64,000 nucleotides of DNA, taken from Physcia stellaris. Its lineage: Eukaryota; Ascomycota; Lecanoromycetes; Caliciales; Physciaceae. This document shows, piece after piece, positions 10,101-22,459 of the stretch. The DNA is taken from positions 1,116,001 to 1,180,000 of the forward strand of contig JABSSW010000005.1 of NCBI GenBank assembly GCA_018902385.1, written 5' to 3'. Each line of letters starts with the position of its first letter. Position 1 is the first letter of the stretch. The notes beneath the pieces were generated by a model that was not told the DNA's origin, searched no databases, and saw nothing but the letters and a program-made list of their open reading frames with translations. The position numbers and the translations under genes were made by a program.

Positions 10101-10811
10101 GGTTTTCGTGAGACTACTAGTCTCGCTCGGTGTTTCTTTGTTGGAGAAATGGTGGCTTCTGCAAGTTTGTTGAAAGCTACGTCTTTTAAAAGGGTGGGAC
10201 AGCTCGTCTTATAGATATTGAGTCTCTGAATTTCGTGCACTGCGCATCACCAGGAGCGCAATTTTTAAAGAGGCTGTGACTGGAAGGTACAGGAGTTGGA
10301 GACTTGACAGCCTCCGGAAAATTCACCAGTATTAGTCATAGCGAAGAGGAGAGCGACATGGAACCTTACGACTCATGACCTGGCACGAAGTGACAAACTT
10401 TTTCTCAACATTAAGCTGTAAAACAAACATCAACTATCGATATCACTCTTCAAGAACTCGACTTGAGAAAGTTTCGCATATGAATTGCATATGAACTCTC
10501 AATGTTATGTCTTATCCCGAAGTAAAAGTGTTTTCGTCATTGTTGCAACGCCGTGAGTGTATTGGATTCTCGAGAAAAGTGAACCACGTCAGCGATGAAT
10601 CTTCGACTTTCACGAACACTCAAGTGATGTTCCCTAGACACATGAAAAGGTTGACGATTTATCGTGAAGAGCACAACCGGTTATTCACTTTCATGCGATG
10701 TCACAGTAGGACTGCTCCCAATTTCCAATTTCCATTCCTTCACCTTGCAATTGAATGGGGTGATGTCAGTGACGCTCTGTCGTCGATAGACACGCCGCCT
10801 ATTTGGAACCG
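10101..10811. other. Intergenic region, no supported gene
   Basis: About 0.7 kb between the start of the RBR gene and the stop of the G-alpha-like gene, both on the minus strand. It should contain the RBR promoter and the terminator of the other gene. A short repeat GCATATGAATTGCATATGAA lies near 10,477. The plus-strand frame 10,507-10,932 has no recognisable motif and runs antisense into the next gene. Confidence 0.4.
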
Positions 10812-12746
10812 TCAAACACCCAAAAGATCGCCGGAAAGGGGCGAAAACATTTTTCTGCGCGCATCTCTCAGAATCCATCCGAGGTCTTGGGTGTCTGTAG
10901 CATCGACGAAGTATATATGCAGCTCGCCATAGGGTCGGCGATCGCGAGATCGGAACTGATCAGCCAAAAAATCACAAGCTTGGTGACAGGTCATGTCTTT
11001 TGAAGCATCTCGGTAGTAGTTGCGAATCGGATATCTTACAATGGTGTCATAGAGGAGGTCGAGTTTGGTGAAGAGTAAAACAATCGGTGCGTCGCTATCA
11101 TTGCAAAGGGCTTCAAACACTTCCATTGAGATTGACATACTCGTGACTCTACTGTCATTGACAGCCGAGGAGCGATAATCTATCAACGACGCTGTATAAA
11201 TCACATAACTAAACTCTGTAATAGTCTCCGAGACTCGCCTTGGTGGTGTTTTCGTAGAGTCCCAAACTCGGTGTCGAATCGAATCAATCTCGAAGACCGA
11301 TAGGCCCCGTACAGTAGAGCCAATGGTAGCATGAAGTATGTCTGAGTCAGTTGGTATATATCCATCTGAAGATATTTCGTCTAATCGAGTCGCGAAATAT
11401 GGAACGTTGCCCATCGTAAGTAAGCATCTTGGGATCCTAGGATCGGTAGCCAAATTTTGGCAACAGCGAGGACATGACTGGAACCCAGAGAGCCCAGGCC
11501 CAATTCGATGACAAAACCCGAACTTGCTGAGATCACTCTGAGATTCCCTAGTCGACGGTAAGGTATTCTGTGTTACAGTCGGGCGAATATATTCTTGATC
11601 AGTTTCTACAGTAGCAATAGCAAGAATAGCTTCCCTCCAGAACTTTTTAATGACCGTACGGTAAATCATTCTTTCTGCTTCGTGAAATCCTTTGCCGTAG
11701 AGAATCTGCATTTGTTTGTGAATTGTGGTCTTTCCAGAAGATTGTATCCCATGGAGCAACACATCGACCGGGAGTGTTATTCCGAGATGGCCCTGTGAAC
11801 GTCTGAAGTTGGGCTGACCATTCCAGAGCGTAGCAGTGGGTTCCACAATTTGCTTTTTGAACCCATAGAGTTCGGAAATCCCTAAGCAATCTCCCATTAT
11901 CGGTAGCGACATCAACGAAACGTTGGAAATATCGGCCAGGCTCAAGTCGGAGAGGCACGACCATGCAAATGAATTCGGAGCCGAGGAAGATAGAGACTGG
12001 GATCGATTTCGACGCAATGCTCGGCTGTAGACCCACGAATCATACAGGTCCTTGTCAAAATCAAAAGCGAAACTGGTTGATGTTAATTGCTCAGTTGTCT
12101 CCTGATGCACGCTGGCTCGTCTTTTCGGCACAATAGTTGACGAGTCATCTCCATGGTCATGCTGACGGGTTAATGACGACGAAGAAGGTAAATCTTGGGC
12201 ATTGGAAATGAATTCAAGGGTTCTGAGACGCGAAGATAAGTCCTGATTACTCTGAAGTATGCATTGGATTTCCCTACGGAGCGTTGCTACCGACTCTGTG
12301 GCCTGATCCATAGATGCGCAGGTAAGGGTAGTGAGGATGAGGTTGAGCGATGTCTTAGACCATTGTAATCGCTCTAGCGATTCGTGGATACGACGTTCTC
12401 GTCGAACCCATCCGACACGGGCTCGCAATTGTGTTGGCTGATGGAGGTTGAGCGGATCGAGGATCGATTTCAATTCAGAAAACGTCATTTGACAATTTGC
12501 TAATGTGACGCAAACCTGATCCATCATGACGAGCTGCTTACGAGGTTGGGAACCCGCTCCTGAACCGTCTAGGAAGCATCTAAGCTGTGTGAGTACACCG
12601 TCAATGTCTGAGACCTCGCGTAAAACACTCTTTGCAAGCGATGGTGCATTCTTGCCACTATGGACGAGTGTGGTGAGTAATTTAGAAACTTGAGAAGCAG
12701 CAGTTAAAATTCCAACAACGGATGCGCCTATGGACAGTGGCTCCAT
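10812..12746 (-). CDS. Fungal STAND-type N-terminal domain fused to a degenerate G-alpha domain
   Basis: An intronless frame of 644 residues starts at MEPLSIGASVVGI. A further 23 upstream codons are open, but this methionine is the typical start of the domain. Residues 1 to about 180 match the hydrophobic and helical pattern of the fungal N-terminal domain found on STAND/NLR-like proteins. A Ser/Thr/Arg-rich linker follows. From about 325 the order of elements is that of a heterotrimeric G-protein alpha subunit. These are a P-loop GIQSSGKTT (333-341) followed by HKQMQILYGKGF; a switch I-like segment, DILHATIGST, near 470; TKLD (560-563) in place of NKxD; and DATDT near 616 in place of TCATDT. 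Switch II is altered: WDSTKT stands where DVGGQ should be, losing the catalytic glutamine. It may bind nucleotide but probably does not hydrolyse it normally. A role in signalling or non-self response is inference. Confidence 0.75.
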   Translation of the reverse strand: MEPLSIGASVVGILTAASQVSKLLTTLVHSGKNAPSLAKSVLREVSDIDGVLTQLRCFLDGSGAGSQPRKQLVMMDQVCVTLANCQMTFSELKSILDPLNLHQPTQLRARVGWVRRERRIHESLERLQWSKTSLNLILTTLTCASMDQATESVATLRREIQCILQSNQDLSSRLRTLEFISNAQDLPSSSSLTRQHDHGDDSSTIVPKRRASVHQETTEQLTSTSFAFDFDKDLYDSWVYSRALRRNRSQSLSSSAPNSFAWSCLSDLSLADISNVSLMSLPIMGDCLGISELYGFKKQIVEPTATLWNGQPNFRRSQGHLGITLPVDVLLHGIQSSGKTTIHKQMQILYGKGFHEAERMIYRTVIKKFWREAILAIATVETDQEYIRPTVTQNTLPSTRESQSDLSKFGFCHRIGPGLSGFQSCPRCCQNLATDPRIPRCLLTMGNVPYFATRLDEISSDGYIPTDSDILHATIGSTVRGLSVFEIDSIRHRVWDSTKTPPRRVSETITEFSYVIYTASLIDYRSSAVNDSRVTSMSISMEVFEALCNDSDAPIVLLFTKLDLLYDTIVRYPIRNYYRDASKDMTCHQACDFLADQFRSRDRRPYGELHIYFVDATDTQDLGWILRDARRKMFSPLSGDLLGV

Positions 12747-13223
12747 CTTTTTAAGATACTGGAATGTCAATAATTGGAGAATAAATGTGACTGCTTGGTA
12801 GTTCTTCCCACGCAAGGTTGGGAGGCGATAAAGCGATCAGACAAATATATGTTGTTACGATAAGGCTAGAGGAGGTTGAGTCCACAGGGCATTTTCTGGT
12901 CTTTCAGCCTCGCCATGCTGATGACGCCACGATAATCGTCCTGATTGGTTGTCTAATTGGCGTCGTATCAGATTGCATAGACTGCTCACTGCTAGGCAAT
13001 TTTATGTTGACAGATTCTGTTAATTGATGACATCGAAATCTGCAATGACGATGTGAGATGGTTCTGATCCCACTTGTCGGCGGAGGATATATGTTCAACG
13101 CAATGCTCTTATTCCTATAATGAAGCAGCCTAGTACACCAAATGCATGCTGACCTCATCCCATTCCCACCTTCACCCATTACGCCGACTATCTCGAAATA
13201 CCATAAGCAGACAAGTCACCGAA
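12747..13223. other. Intergenic region
   Basis: About 480 bp between the start of the G-alpha-like gene and the stop of the myosin light chain gene, both on the minus strand. I see no further coding segment. It should hold the promoter of the former and the 3' end of the latter. Confidence 0.45.
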
Positions 13224-13977
13224 TCAATTCGCAAGTATTGTCCGGACGAGGTCTGCATATGAAGATTAGCACTATCGCCGCGTAGTCATACTCGTATATG
13301 CGGATAGCATACCCGTATAGTTGACCTCTCCATTGCTTGTGTCCGCAATTTTGAGTAGCTCATCCACCTCCTCATCACTCATCTTCTCCCCCAGGTTTGT
13401 GAGGACTGTGTCATTACCTGATCAGCTCCTATCGGTAGGAAGTGAAGCGGTTTATGAAGGACGTACTGTATCTCAACTGCCCAACCCCAATATACCCCGT
13501 CGCATCCTTATCAAACACCTTGAAGCCCAGACAGTACTCCTCCGGCTCACCCGGGTCGCGGAAGCCGCCTGGCCGGTTCAGGATCTTAGAAAAGGATTCG
13601 AAGTCAACTATTTCCACCCCGAAGAATCTTGTCAGCCATAGCCCTATGATCGCTTGCCCGTCTCTTCATTTCACCGCTGAATAGGACTGCCCGCGGGTTG
13701 CAAAGAGAAAGGGCACGTACAATCCCCGCCGACGCTCCCTTCCAATTCGCGAATCTCAGCTAGTGTTGGGTTCTGCCCACATGCTCGAAGGAGATCGCCG
13801 AGGGATTGAAGAGCGACGCGTCCGTTTCCGCGTTTGTCGAAGAGGGCGAAAGCTTCTTTGTAGTTTGTTGATGCCTAGGAAGCGGACTTGATCAGTTTAC
13901 CAGGGTTTTCGAATTGTGCAACGAGGGGTGCGAGGAGATTTCTGCAGGCTTTGTCGGGCGGTAAGGGAACTTACCAT
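13224..13977 (-). CDS. cdc4: EF-hand myosin essential light chain, Cdc4-like
   Basis: Five exons, 13,977-13,975, 13,874-13,721, 13,607-13,467, 13,405-13,313 and 13,252-13,224, give 139 residues, against 141 in fission yeast Cdc4. All introns (100, 113, 61 and 60 nt) start GTANG and end AG, and every phase closes. Exon 1 is only the ATG. The protein starts MASTNYKEAFALFDKRG. It contains GFRDPGEPEEYCLGFKVFDKDATGYIG and ends NYTDLVRTILAN, the classic ending of this family. EF-hand loops are partly degenerate, as usual for essential light chains. It should bind the IQ motif of type II myosin and act in the contractile ring at septation. It is divergent from the thioesterase gene over about 430 bp. 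The gene symbol is by family resemblance. Confidence 0.92.
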
Positions 13978-14404
13978 GGTTATTGTAGGTTTGGTGGTCT
14001 GATAGGTACTTGTTGCTAGAGTAATACGCCGATTTGAAGGTGATCCGGGAGCAGTGGGAGAATGGTTGCGATGAAGATGAGGCTCAAAAGTTTTTGTTTT
14101 GGCGCGTTGCTTTGGCGACTTGAAGCACGTGCCTCAGCCCTACGGTATCGACGTACCGAGGTACTATCTTAGCTTGATCCATCCTCTCACTCACTTACAA
14201 ATGTACCTTACTACAATGCGACACCTCACTCTAGCAGCTAAAGGATTAAATTCTGGTCCAGCCGGCATAATCTTGGTGAAACTTGCTTCTTAAAGTTAGA
14301 AGACGCTAATCCACCCTACCCATCTACTCTGAGAGATAACTGTACGATGACAGGGACAAGTAAACCACTCGATTTCTATCCAGTATCTACTCTACTGTAC
14401 GGAA
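13978..14404. promoter_or_regulatory. Divergent promoter region of myosin light chain and thioesterase genes
   Basis: This 427-bp interval separates two divergent start codons. It contains a CACGTG E-box-type hexamer at 14,126-14,131. An inverted repeat CGGTA-N6-TACCG lies at 14,143-14,158; its CGG-N10-CCG layout resembles binding sites of Zn2Cys6 regulators. Neither is proven to act, and either could be chance. Confidence 0.35.
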
Positions 14405-15071
14405 ATGATTGAGGATACACCCAGCGATCATCTAGAAAGAGCGCGCTTCTATGCTAAGCTATTCGTCGCCCGCCCAGAGTACAATGGTATGAGGTCCACA
14501 TCGAGATCTCTTGACCCAAGCCAGTTGCCAGTCCCTACTGACAGCTTCTATTCTTTAGGCTGGGACGCAGCAATTGTCCGAGAGCATCTCACTCTCACCT
14601 CCGCATCGCTCAAACCTCTGCCTCGCGTCACCGCCCGCTTCACCGTCGTCCCGTCCTTGTGCAATGGTGGAGGAAACATGCACGGAGGTGCCACGGCAAC
14701 GATATTCGATTTTGCAACATCGATGCCTTTGACACTTGTCGCGAAGGATGATTTCTGGTTCATGCCTGGGGTTTCGAGGACATTGAATGTGACCTATCTC
14801 GAGGCTGTGCCTAACGGTCAGGAGGTTGAGATTGAGGCAGAGGCTGTTAAGATAGGGAAAAATTTGGGTGAGTCACCACCTAAGAAGAGCGTGAAGACAA
14901 AGCGTCGGAACCGAAGGAGTTGTGATATTGAAGCTAAGGAAGACGAGACTGTGCTGACATACCACAGCTCATATCAGAGGCACAATGCGTCGAGTAAGCG
15001 ATGGTAAGATCGTAGCGACCTGCGAACATGGCAAAGTAGATACTAGTGGGCGAGTACGTGAAAAGCTATAA
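14405..15071 (+). CDS. Hotdog-fold acyl-CoA thioesterase (PaaI/4HBT type)
   Basis: Three exons, 14,405-14,486, 14,559-14,867 and 14,968-15,071, encode 164 residues. Introns of 72 nt (GTATGA..TTTAG) and 100 nt (GTGAGT..CACAG) are both phase 1, and both splices restore smooth sequence: EYNGWDAAIV and [14 protein letters not shown]. The central hotdog motif [19 protein letters not shown] carries the conserved His-Gly-Gly and the Asp on the long helix that mark PaaI-like thioesterases. The strands [19 protein letters not shown] and [10 protein letters not shown] follow as in the family. It should hydrolyse a thioester such as acyl-CoA; the substrate is unknown. The unspliced frame is open to 15,007 but would carry basic intron-derived residues at its end. 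Confidence 0.88.
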
Positions 15072-15336
15072 GCGGTGGAGTAAGGATTCGGTGGGCATGA
15101 CGGCCGCGGGATAGGCGCGACCTCACGGAGTTGGCTCGGGGTTTGCTATAGACAGCGGTTCGTATATTTGCCGTCAGGGCTCCTGAGACTCGCATGTGTG
15201 TGATCAGAACCCCATCCCCATGGTGTATCGAAGAGCCGTGCCGTATACAATGACACGATGACCGGGTGACAGCCTGAAGTAGCGTTGTGAAAAATCCGAC
15301 CATGGGTATAGATATGCTCGGCTTAATCTGTACAGC

Positions 15337-15982
15337 TTATTGACCAGTTTGTTTCTCCCTGCTCTCCATCTTCCTCCTTGCATTCAGGATCATTTCCTCC
15401 CTACGCCTTCGCAGGAGCTCTGCCCTTTCGTTCTTGCTCTCTGACCATGACCCTCTATTTTGTGCGGCGCTCTGGTTGACTTCTCCTATGGGCTCTCCTG
15501 TCGCCGATAGCTTGGATTTTAGATTATATCTGGTGATGAGGTCGGGTTGACTTGGTCTTGGTGGAGCAGCAGAGGCAGCTGGCGACGTTGTAGAAGGTGG
15601 AGGTAATCGAGGTTGAAAGGATGGAGGAGGCTAAACAACGATCAGCTTATATACACCACAGCGGGGTATGTTGTGCTTTAAAGGATGCGCCAGGTGGAAG
15701 AAAGTTCAAACGTGGTAAGCTTACAGTATCTAGGGACCCTCTCGTGAGTATACGCTCAGTCGTCGCGGTCACGCTACCACCGGTTCTCTGCAAGTCCCAC
15801 TGTATTGACCGCCTGTCAATCTGCGGGAACATAGTGGCAATCTGATCGATCTGTGATGGGTCAATCTGGCCTCGAGATCCACCTGCGGGATTCCGGGAAC
15901 CGAAGAAAAAATAGCGGATAGCGAGTGATGTGACGAGGACGACGAGAATGAGTGAGGGAAGGTTTAGCGTCTGATCTGCCAT
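15337..15982 (-). CDS. ER membrane CUE-domain protein, Cue1-like
   Basis: Two exons, 15,982-15,725 and 15,630-15,337, encode 183 residues. The 94-nt intron (GTAAGC..GTTTAG) is phase 0. One N-terminal membrane segment (about residues 8-28, LILVVLVTSLAIRYFFFG) is followed by a CUE domain (about 41-80). The domain has the MFP motif in IATMFPQIDRRSIQWDL and the later leucine in TERILT. Then comes a proline-rich linker and a basic helix SKNERAELLRRRREEMILNARRKM. That last part corresponds to the E2-binding region of Cue1, which anchors and activates Ubc7 in ER-associated degradation. The order of parts matches Cue1. It is the last gene before the AT-rich block, with its start only about 220 bp from it. 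Confidence 0.88.
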
Positions 15983-16200
15983 AATTTATTCGAAGGTTGA
16001 CGATTGAGATGGGAAATACGGATAGCCAACTGCTTGATGCCCACGGAGCCACGATAATGGAAAATGCATGGAGAAAGACCATTGGGAGCATAGCCCTAAA
16101 TATTGCTTAGCTTAGGGTTCATGGTCTTCTCATGGCGTAGAATTGGGTCTTCATTTCTCGCTATTGACAGTCTTCGCTTATACGTGATTCATGATGCAGA
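15983..16200. other. Border between gene-bearing DNA and AT-rich block
   Basis: From about 16,200 the sequence changes abruptly from mixed composition to AT-rich DNA dominated by TTTCG, CGAAA, TGAAA and TTCA. The promoter of the CUE gene must lie in this short interval or reach into the AT-rich DNA. I see no TE end at the border. Confidence 0.6.
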
Positions 16201-19200
16201 TTAAACGATCGTCGTCAATTTCAAATCGACATCGCGTGTGCGCACTCGATTTCGTTTAATGATTCACGCTCGAACGAATTTGATTTCGCGAACGATTTTT
16301 TCGCTCGTTGTTTGTGAATTGACACTCGAAACGATGATAAAATATTTTGAAAAAATTTGTGAACTGAAACTCGAAACGATGATACGTAAAATATTTTGAA
16401 AAAACAAAATGAAAAATCAATCGTTCATCGAGACGTCGCGATCGTTGCTTTGAACAAAAAACGAAAACGAGCAAATTTCGTTCACACAAATTGAAATTGA
16501 TTTTCATTTTTTCGTTTCAGATGTTCGTTCGCGATGATTTTCAGATTTCGTTTATCGTTTACGAATTGACACGATTTTCACGTTTTGTTTTCGTTTCAAA
16601 ACGTTTTTTCGCGATGATTTTTGAAAATGAATGAAACGACTCGATGATTTTTTCAGTTCATGCGACGTAAATCAAATGATAACATTCAATTTCGAAAATG
16701 AATCGATAAATGAATGACGAAATCAATCGCGATGTGTGTTGTTGTGAATTTTTTTTTTGCGTTCGAGTCTAAAAACGTCGAAAATCTCTAAACGAATTTT
16801 TTTTTTTTTTTTTGTAGTTTTTTGTTTCAGATTTCGCATCGTTCAACAAGTTCTCGTATACAACGTATTAAACAGCGATCAACGCATTTTTCAATTTCAT
16901 TTTTTTAAAATTGTCAAAAAGCGTTTTGAATGTGATTTTCGCGATTGATGAACGTTTTCGCGAAAAATTCGAAAATTGATCGAAATTTGATTTTTGACAA
17001 TCTTTGTATGTTTTGAAAAATTAAAAATATGCGCAATCAATTTTCAGATATTCATATTATGTGAGATTTCAATTGAACGTGATTTTGAAAAAAATTTAAA
17101 TTTCAACGTTTTTGCATTGTGATCATAACAACGTCGACGTCGTTCAACAAATTTTTATATTCATTATAATTTTGTTGATTGTGTACAAAATCATATCTGA
17201 ATCGTTGATGCGATCAAAATTTCGAAATTTCAATAAATTTGAAGAGAAAAATTAAATGTGTTTGAAACATTCGATGATTACACGATTTTTCAAATTTGAT
17301 TCACATGATGTTGTTCAATTCAAATTTCAAAAATAAATTATGTGAAACAATATTCATCGTCACGTCGATTTGTTGTAAAAAATTCGAAATTTTCAATTAA
17401 TTTTGTCAACAATGTACGATTAAGTACGTGAATCGACTATATCAACAAAATTTTGAATTTTCATTAAATTTTGTGTTGATGAAACTAATGATTTCGAAAC
17501 GATTTTTTTGATCACAATTCATGAATGTCGAAAAATCAAATTGAAATGCGAATTTTACATGCACATACGCACACGATTTGAAATCAATTTTTCATTGTTA
17601 TTTAAATATTACGTTTGATAATGTCACATTTTCGAAATCAAAATATTTCAGTTGTCTTTTTAGTTCTTTGTATTTATAATTTTTTTTTTTTTTTAAACAA
17701 AACGACACGTTTTTTTTTTGCGTGAAATAATCGAAAACGTTGACAAAATTTTCATTATACTCGTCTTTAACACGATCGATATTTTTAATATTGATTTTTT
17801 TTTTGTACGTTGCGATCTTTTTTGTGATGTCGATTTGATTCATAAATTTTGTTTTTCGTGTTTTGAAATCAAAATTTTGATGATTAATTCAAAAATTTTC
17901 GTTGAAATTATATCGATTTCGTAATTGCACGATTTGTTGCATTTGATCAATCAACATTAAACAAAACAAACATTTATATGATTTACTTTTCAAATACGAT
18001 ATTGTTTTTTCATAGTTTTTCAAATCTGCGATTGTTGTTTTTTTTCAAACAATTTGTTTCAATATTTCAAAAAAACGATCACGTTTTTGACGAAAATCAC
18101 GATTGCGACGAGATTATTTTATTCGTCGAACAATCGATTGAAATTTTCGAGTACGTTTTGACGAGAAATGTCGATACATCGAATTGAACATATTGAATCG
18201 CTTTATGAAACATCGTGAACAATAACGATTTTTTCGCGTTCGCATTTTTTCTGTTTCTTTTTCGAAAAATGTTTGTATTGTTTTGTTTCAATCGATCTCG
18301 TTTGAATGATGTGATTTGTAAATATATCATTTGTTCATACATGTCATTTCGCGCGTTTGTAACGAGTTTTCGTGCAATTTGTTTCAAAACGTCTACGATC
18401 GAAACATTTGCATGAATGTGATAATGATGAATAAAATGAATATCGATGTTCGATTTCGAAATCGATGAAATTATGATTTTTCGCATCAATGAAATTGTCG
18501 AAATCATTTGATTTGTGAACAACGAAAAAATATCGAAAATCGAATTCGCAAATAACGAAAAATTCGAACAATGCACATCGCGATTATCGATGACAAATTC
18601 AAATTCAACATCAACGAAAACGTCGAATTGTTGCAATTTGTATGTAAATAAATATTGATCAATCAAAAAAAAATAAATATGTATCGAATCAAATCGCGAA
18701 ACGCTCGTTCATTTTTTTTTTTTTCATAAAATTGTAAAGTATGTGAATTCAATTTTTCATCTTGATAATTTGATTTGAATTGCGCAAATCTCGTTCAAAT
18801 TTGCAATCAATTTTTTTTTTTTTTTTCGATAAAATCGCAAATTTTAAAATTCGCGATGTCGTTTGTTTGCGAACGTCTTTTTTGAACATGATGAATACGA
18901 TTGACGAATTCGAATATCGATATGAACGTAAAAAAATTTGATGAAATCAAATGAACGATATGTAAATAACAAAATGCAAAATCAACGACACGAAACGAAA
19001 ATTTTCGCGTTACAAACATTCAATGTTTTTTCTTGACACATCATTCAGCTCTTTGTGACATTTATATTTAAAATTCGTATAATCGTCTGTTTTGTTTTTG
19101 ACGTCGTTCTTATTATCGTACGAGTAATGTTACAAAACAACAAAATGTTCAATCAACGTTTCATCGACGAACAAATTGTTGAAATTGATCAAATCAAAAA

Positions 19201-20459
19201 TATTTCGTTTTTTTTTTTCAAACGTGTTGCGTTAAACTCATTCGCTCGTGAAACATTGTTTACATACATATTTTGACAGATTTTTTCAAAACTCAAACAA
19301 CAAATCATTATTTTTGATCGCAATTTTTTGATTTTTCAAAAATTTCGTCATTTTTCAATACAGTACAAATTTCATTTGTGCGTTTATTTTTTGCTCGCGT
19401 CAAATGCATCTCGTCAAAAATCAACGCGTCGTCGTTCGATTTTGTGTTTTTGAAAATTACAAATTGATTTACGACAAAAGACGATTGTTCAATTCAATTC
19501 ATCGTTTTTCAATCAAAAACTCAATATGAAATCGATTATTTTCGCTCAATTGCGAGTCATCATGAAGAAAATTACAAAAGATTCGATCATTGCACAGAAA
19601 GCAAAATTCGATTTGATCGAATCAATCGAAAAAATAAAAATCGAAATAATCGAAAAAAACGAAAACGAAAAAAAAAAAAAAAAATGAAAAAAAAATGAAA
19701 AACAAAACAGCGAATCAAAACATCAATTTTCAACGTTTAAAAAAAAAAAACACATGTGTTCAAAAAATATTACAAAAATTTTTGAAAAAGTTCACGTCTC
19801 TTTTACATTGAAAAATTACAAAAATTTGTAATTGTTGTTCATTAAATCAACGTTACAATTAAAAATCATATAGTCGATGAAAAAAATTCGAAACGTTCGT
19901 CAAAAACAATTTTTTTCGAATTATTTGAAATGTTTCAAACAGTTCGACGAAAAAACGCTCGAGTTGATCATGATTTGAATATACGTTTTTTGTGATAATT
20001 CGAACATGATTTCTATCGATACAAACAACGTTGAAAAAAAAATTTTTCGATTTGATTTTACAAAATCGAACATACAATTACGCGTTGAAAATGCGTTTCG
20101 CGTGCAATTGACATTATGAATATCGACAAAAAGAAATATCGATACGTTTCGTCACGAGAGAAATGATTTTTGAAATGACAATTCGTCGTTGTTTTTAAAC
20201 GTGTTCATTTACATGAAAAATCTACAAAAAAAAAAAAATATCGTCGTTGAATTGTTAAAATATTTTTTTGATAATGTATGTTATTTACAAATTGCAATAT
20301 CGAATCGACAAAATCGTTATCAATACGCGCGTTATAAACGAAAAAAAATTACAAAAAATGTGAAAATACAATCGACAACATCGTTCGATCGATAATTTAC
20401 AACGATTCGATACAAATCATAATGAAAATCGATTTTGAATCGAAATTAAACAACGAATT

Positions 20460-20672
20460 ATGTTGCAATTGATTTACGTCATGATTTTTTTGTGTTTATT
20501 GCGAATTGACGAAATTTTGCGCATTGAATTTCATTATATTGAAATCGTAAACGAGAATTTCAATCATTTTTGCATCAAATTGATGTTGAAATTTCGAAAA
20601 ATTCATCAAAATGAAAATAAACAAAACATTGATAACGAATTCGTCAACAATACAAAATTAACAATGCTTTAA
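20460..20672 (+). pseudogene. Possible tyrosine-recombinase (crypton-like) fragment
   Basis: The frame reads LQLIYVMIFLCLLRIDEILR and continues to IKLMLKFRKIHQ. This resembles the segment of fungal tyrosine recombinases and crypton-type enzymes in which the first catalytic arginine sits in LLRxDE, followed by a KLxLxFRKTHQ block. The downstream His-x-x-Arg and Tyr box is not recognisable because the region is heavily mutated. The call rests on one motif and on memory of the family, so it is tentative. Confidence 0.35.
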
Positions 20673-22299
20673 ACATCAAATTTTTCTATTTCTATGACAA
20701 TAAAAACGAATTTTGATTGAATATGTTTCATTTACTCGCAAAATGAATTGTTTTGTTCGAATTCGAATCTAACGACAAAATTTTTCGACGATTTGATGTT
20801 ATGAATCGCGTTGTCACAATCAATGTTTTTATGATATTGAATTTGATATTTCAAATTGAATGAATCTCGTTAACGTTTCTATTACAGATATTTCAAATCT
20901 TTTTGAATAATTTTCGCAATAATTTTGTTGATATCGATGTGAATTCGAATTTTTCGAAACGCACTCTTTTCGCAAAGACGATGTTCAATATTTTTGATTC
21001 AAAAACGTTGAAATATTCGCAAATTATGTGATTGAAACGATTGAAATATGAAATATGACAATGTGACAATTATTAAATACATTATCAATTGAAATGATAA
21101 ATCTATCAAAATGCGAAAAGATTTTTTAATTTTGACGATCAAAAAATACATATTGCAACGCATGCGACAGAGAAATGCGATTGCGCATAATTGATTTTTG
21201 ACAATATCGAGCAAAAACAGATTTCGAAATGTCAAACAATAGTGTTTTGAATAGCGAAATTTACAAATTTTTGATCGCGATTTGTCGACGAGTGCAGATT
21301 TGATCAACGATGATTCGTTTCATTGACATATGTATATATTTTTAGAACATCAATTTCTCGTTAATCGTTCGATGTTCTTTCATGATCGTTTTGACTCGAA
21401 AATTTTCAAAATAAATCGTACGTTATTGCATATTAAATATCGCAATTCGATTGAAACAATAAATATTATGAAAAATGTTGTTTTGTCGTTGATATTGTCA
21501 ATCGAGAAATGTTTAATCAATATTGAAATTCAAATGATTCATTGATTGAAATCGTTCTCGTGTAGTGTACGTTGTTGAAAATGTATTTCAATTAATTGTC
21601 GAAATTTCTATTATTTTTTCAACATATATACTCGTACGATAGTTTCAATTTATTTGTAAAAAGTTGAAGCGATCAATCGAGCTTAGAATGAAAATTTTTA
21701 ACGTTCAAAAAGATTGAAATTGAAGACGTGTTTACGAAAATTGTCGATTGAATCATTTTTTATTTTTCACATCATTTGAAAAGCATCGTTTTTCACTATG
21801 AATCATATTATCGCATAGCAAACAGCTCGTTCAATGATTATGATTTGAACAACATAAAAGCTATTATTTTAATGCAATACACAGCAGCAAAATCTGTTTT
21901 GTTCAAAATTTTGAGTCAAAATTTGACATTTGTTTGATATATGCATCTATCTCTAAAGCAAAAACGAAAATCGTTGTTTTATTGATTTCTATTTTAATTT
22001 TTACTATTTTTTTTTTTTACAATGACATGAAGTATGTCAATGCAATGTTTAATGAGTATTTTTAGTCTGCTAATATGTATTGATGCAAAGCGAATCTGTC
22101 TTTGAATGTTCAACGTTATGTGTTTTAGAATTATAATCATTTTCGCGAGCGTATGATCGACTCACTAATGCAAAATTGAACGAAAAGAACAATTATTACG
22201 ATGATCGAAAAAGACAAAATCAAAATTGAACGTGACGAACACAGAGCGACTATAAATAATTGATTATTGATGTAAATGATGCGAAAGCTGAAGTATTTT

Positions 22300-22412
22300 A
22301 AAGCAAAACGTGAAAAGTTGACTGAAACAAAAAATATTTTGAAACAAAACGTGAAAAACTGACTGAAACAAAACGTGAAGAATTGATTGAAACAAAACGT
22401 GAAAATTGACTG
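22300..22412. repeat. 24-bp tandem repeat, about 3.5 copies
   Basis: The unit AACAAAACGTGAAAAAYTGA recurs at 24-bp spacing; the first copy is interrupted. On the minus strand it would encode an eight-residue repeat of the type FFTFCFNQ. It lies just outside the left arm of the long inverted repeat. Confidence 0.55.
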
Positions 22413-22459
22413 TAAATATATTTTGATTGATGAAAATGTGAAAATATTTGATAGTCGTC

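Noticed and set aside
15647-15730. Unspliced 3' end of the Cue1-like ORF
   Set aside because: Reads through a clear GTAAGC..GTTTAG intron; the spliced form adds the expected E2-binding helix.
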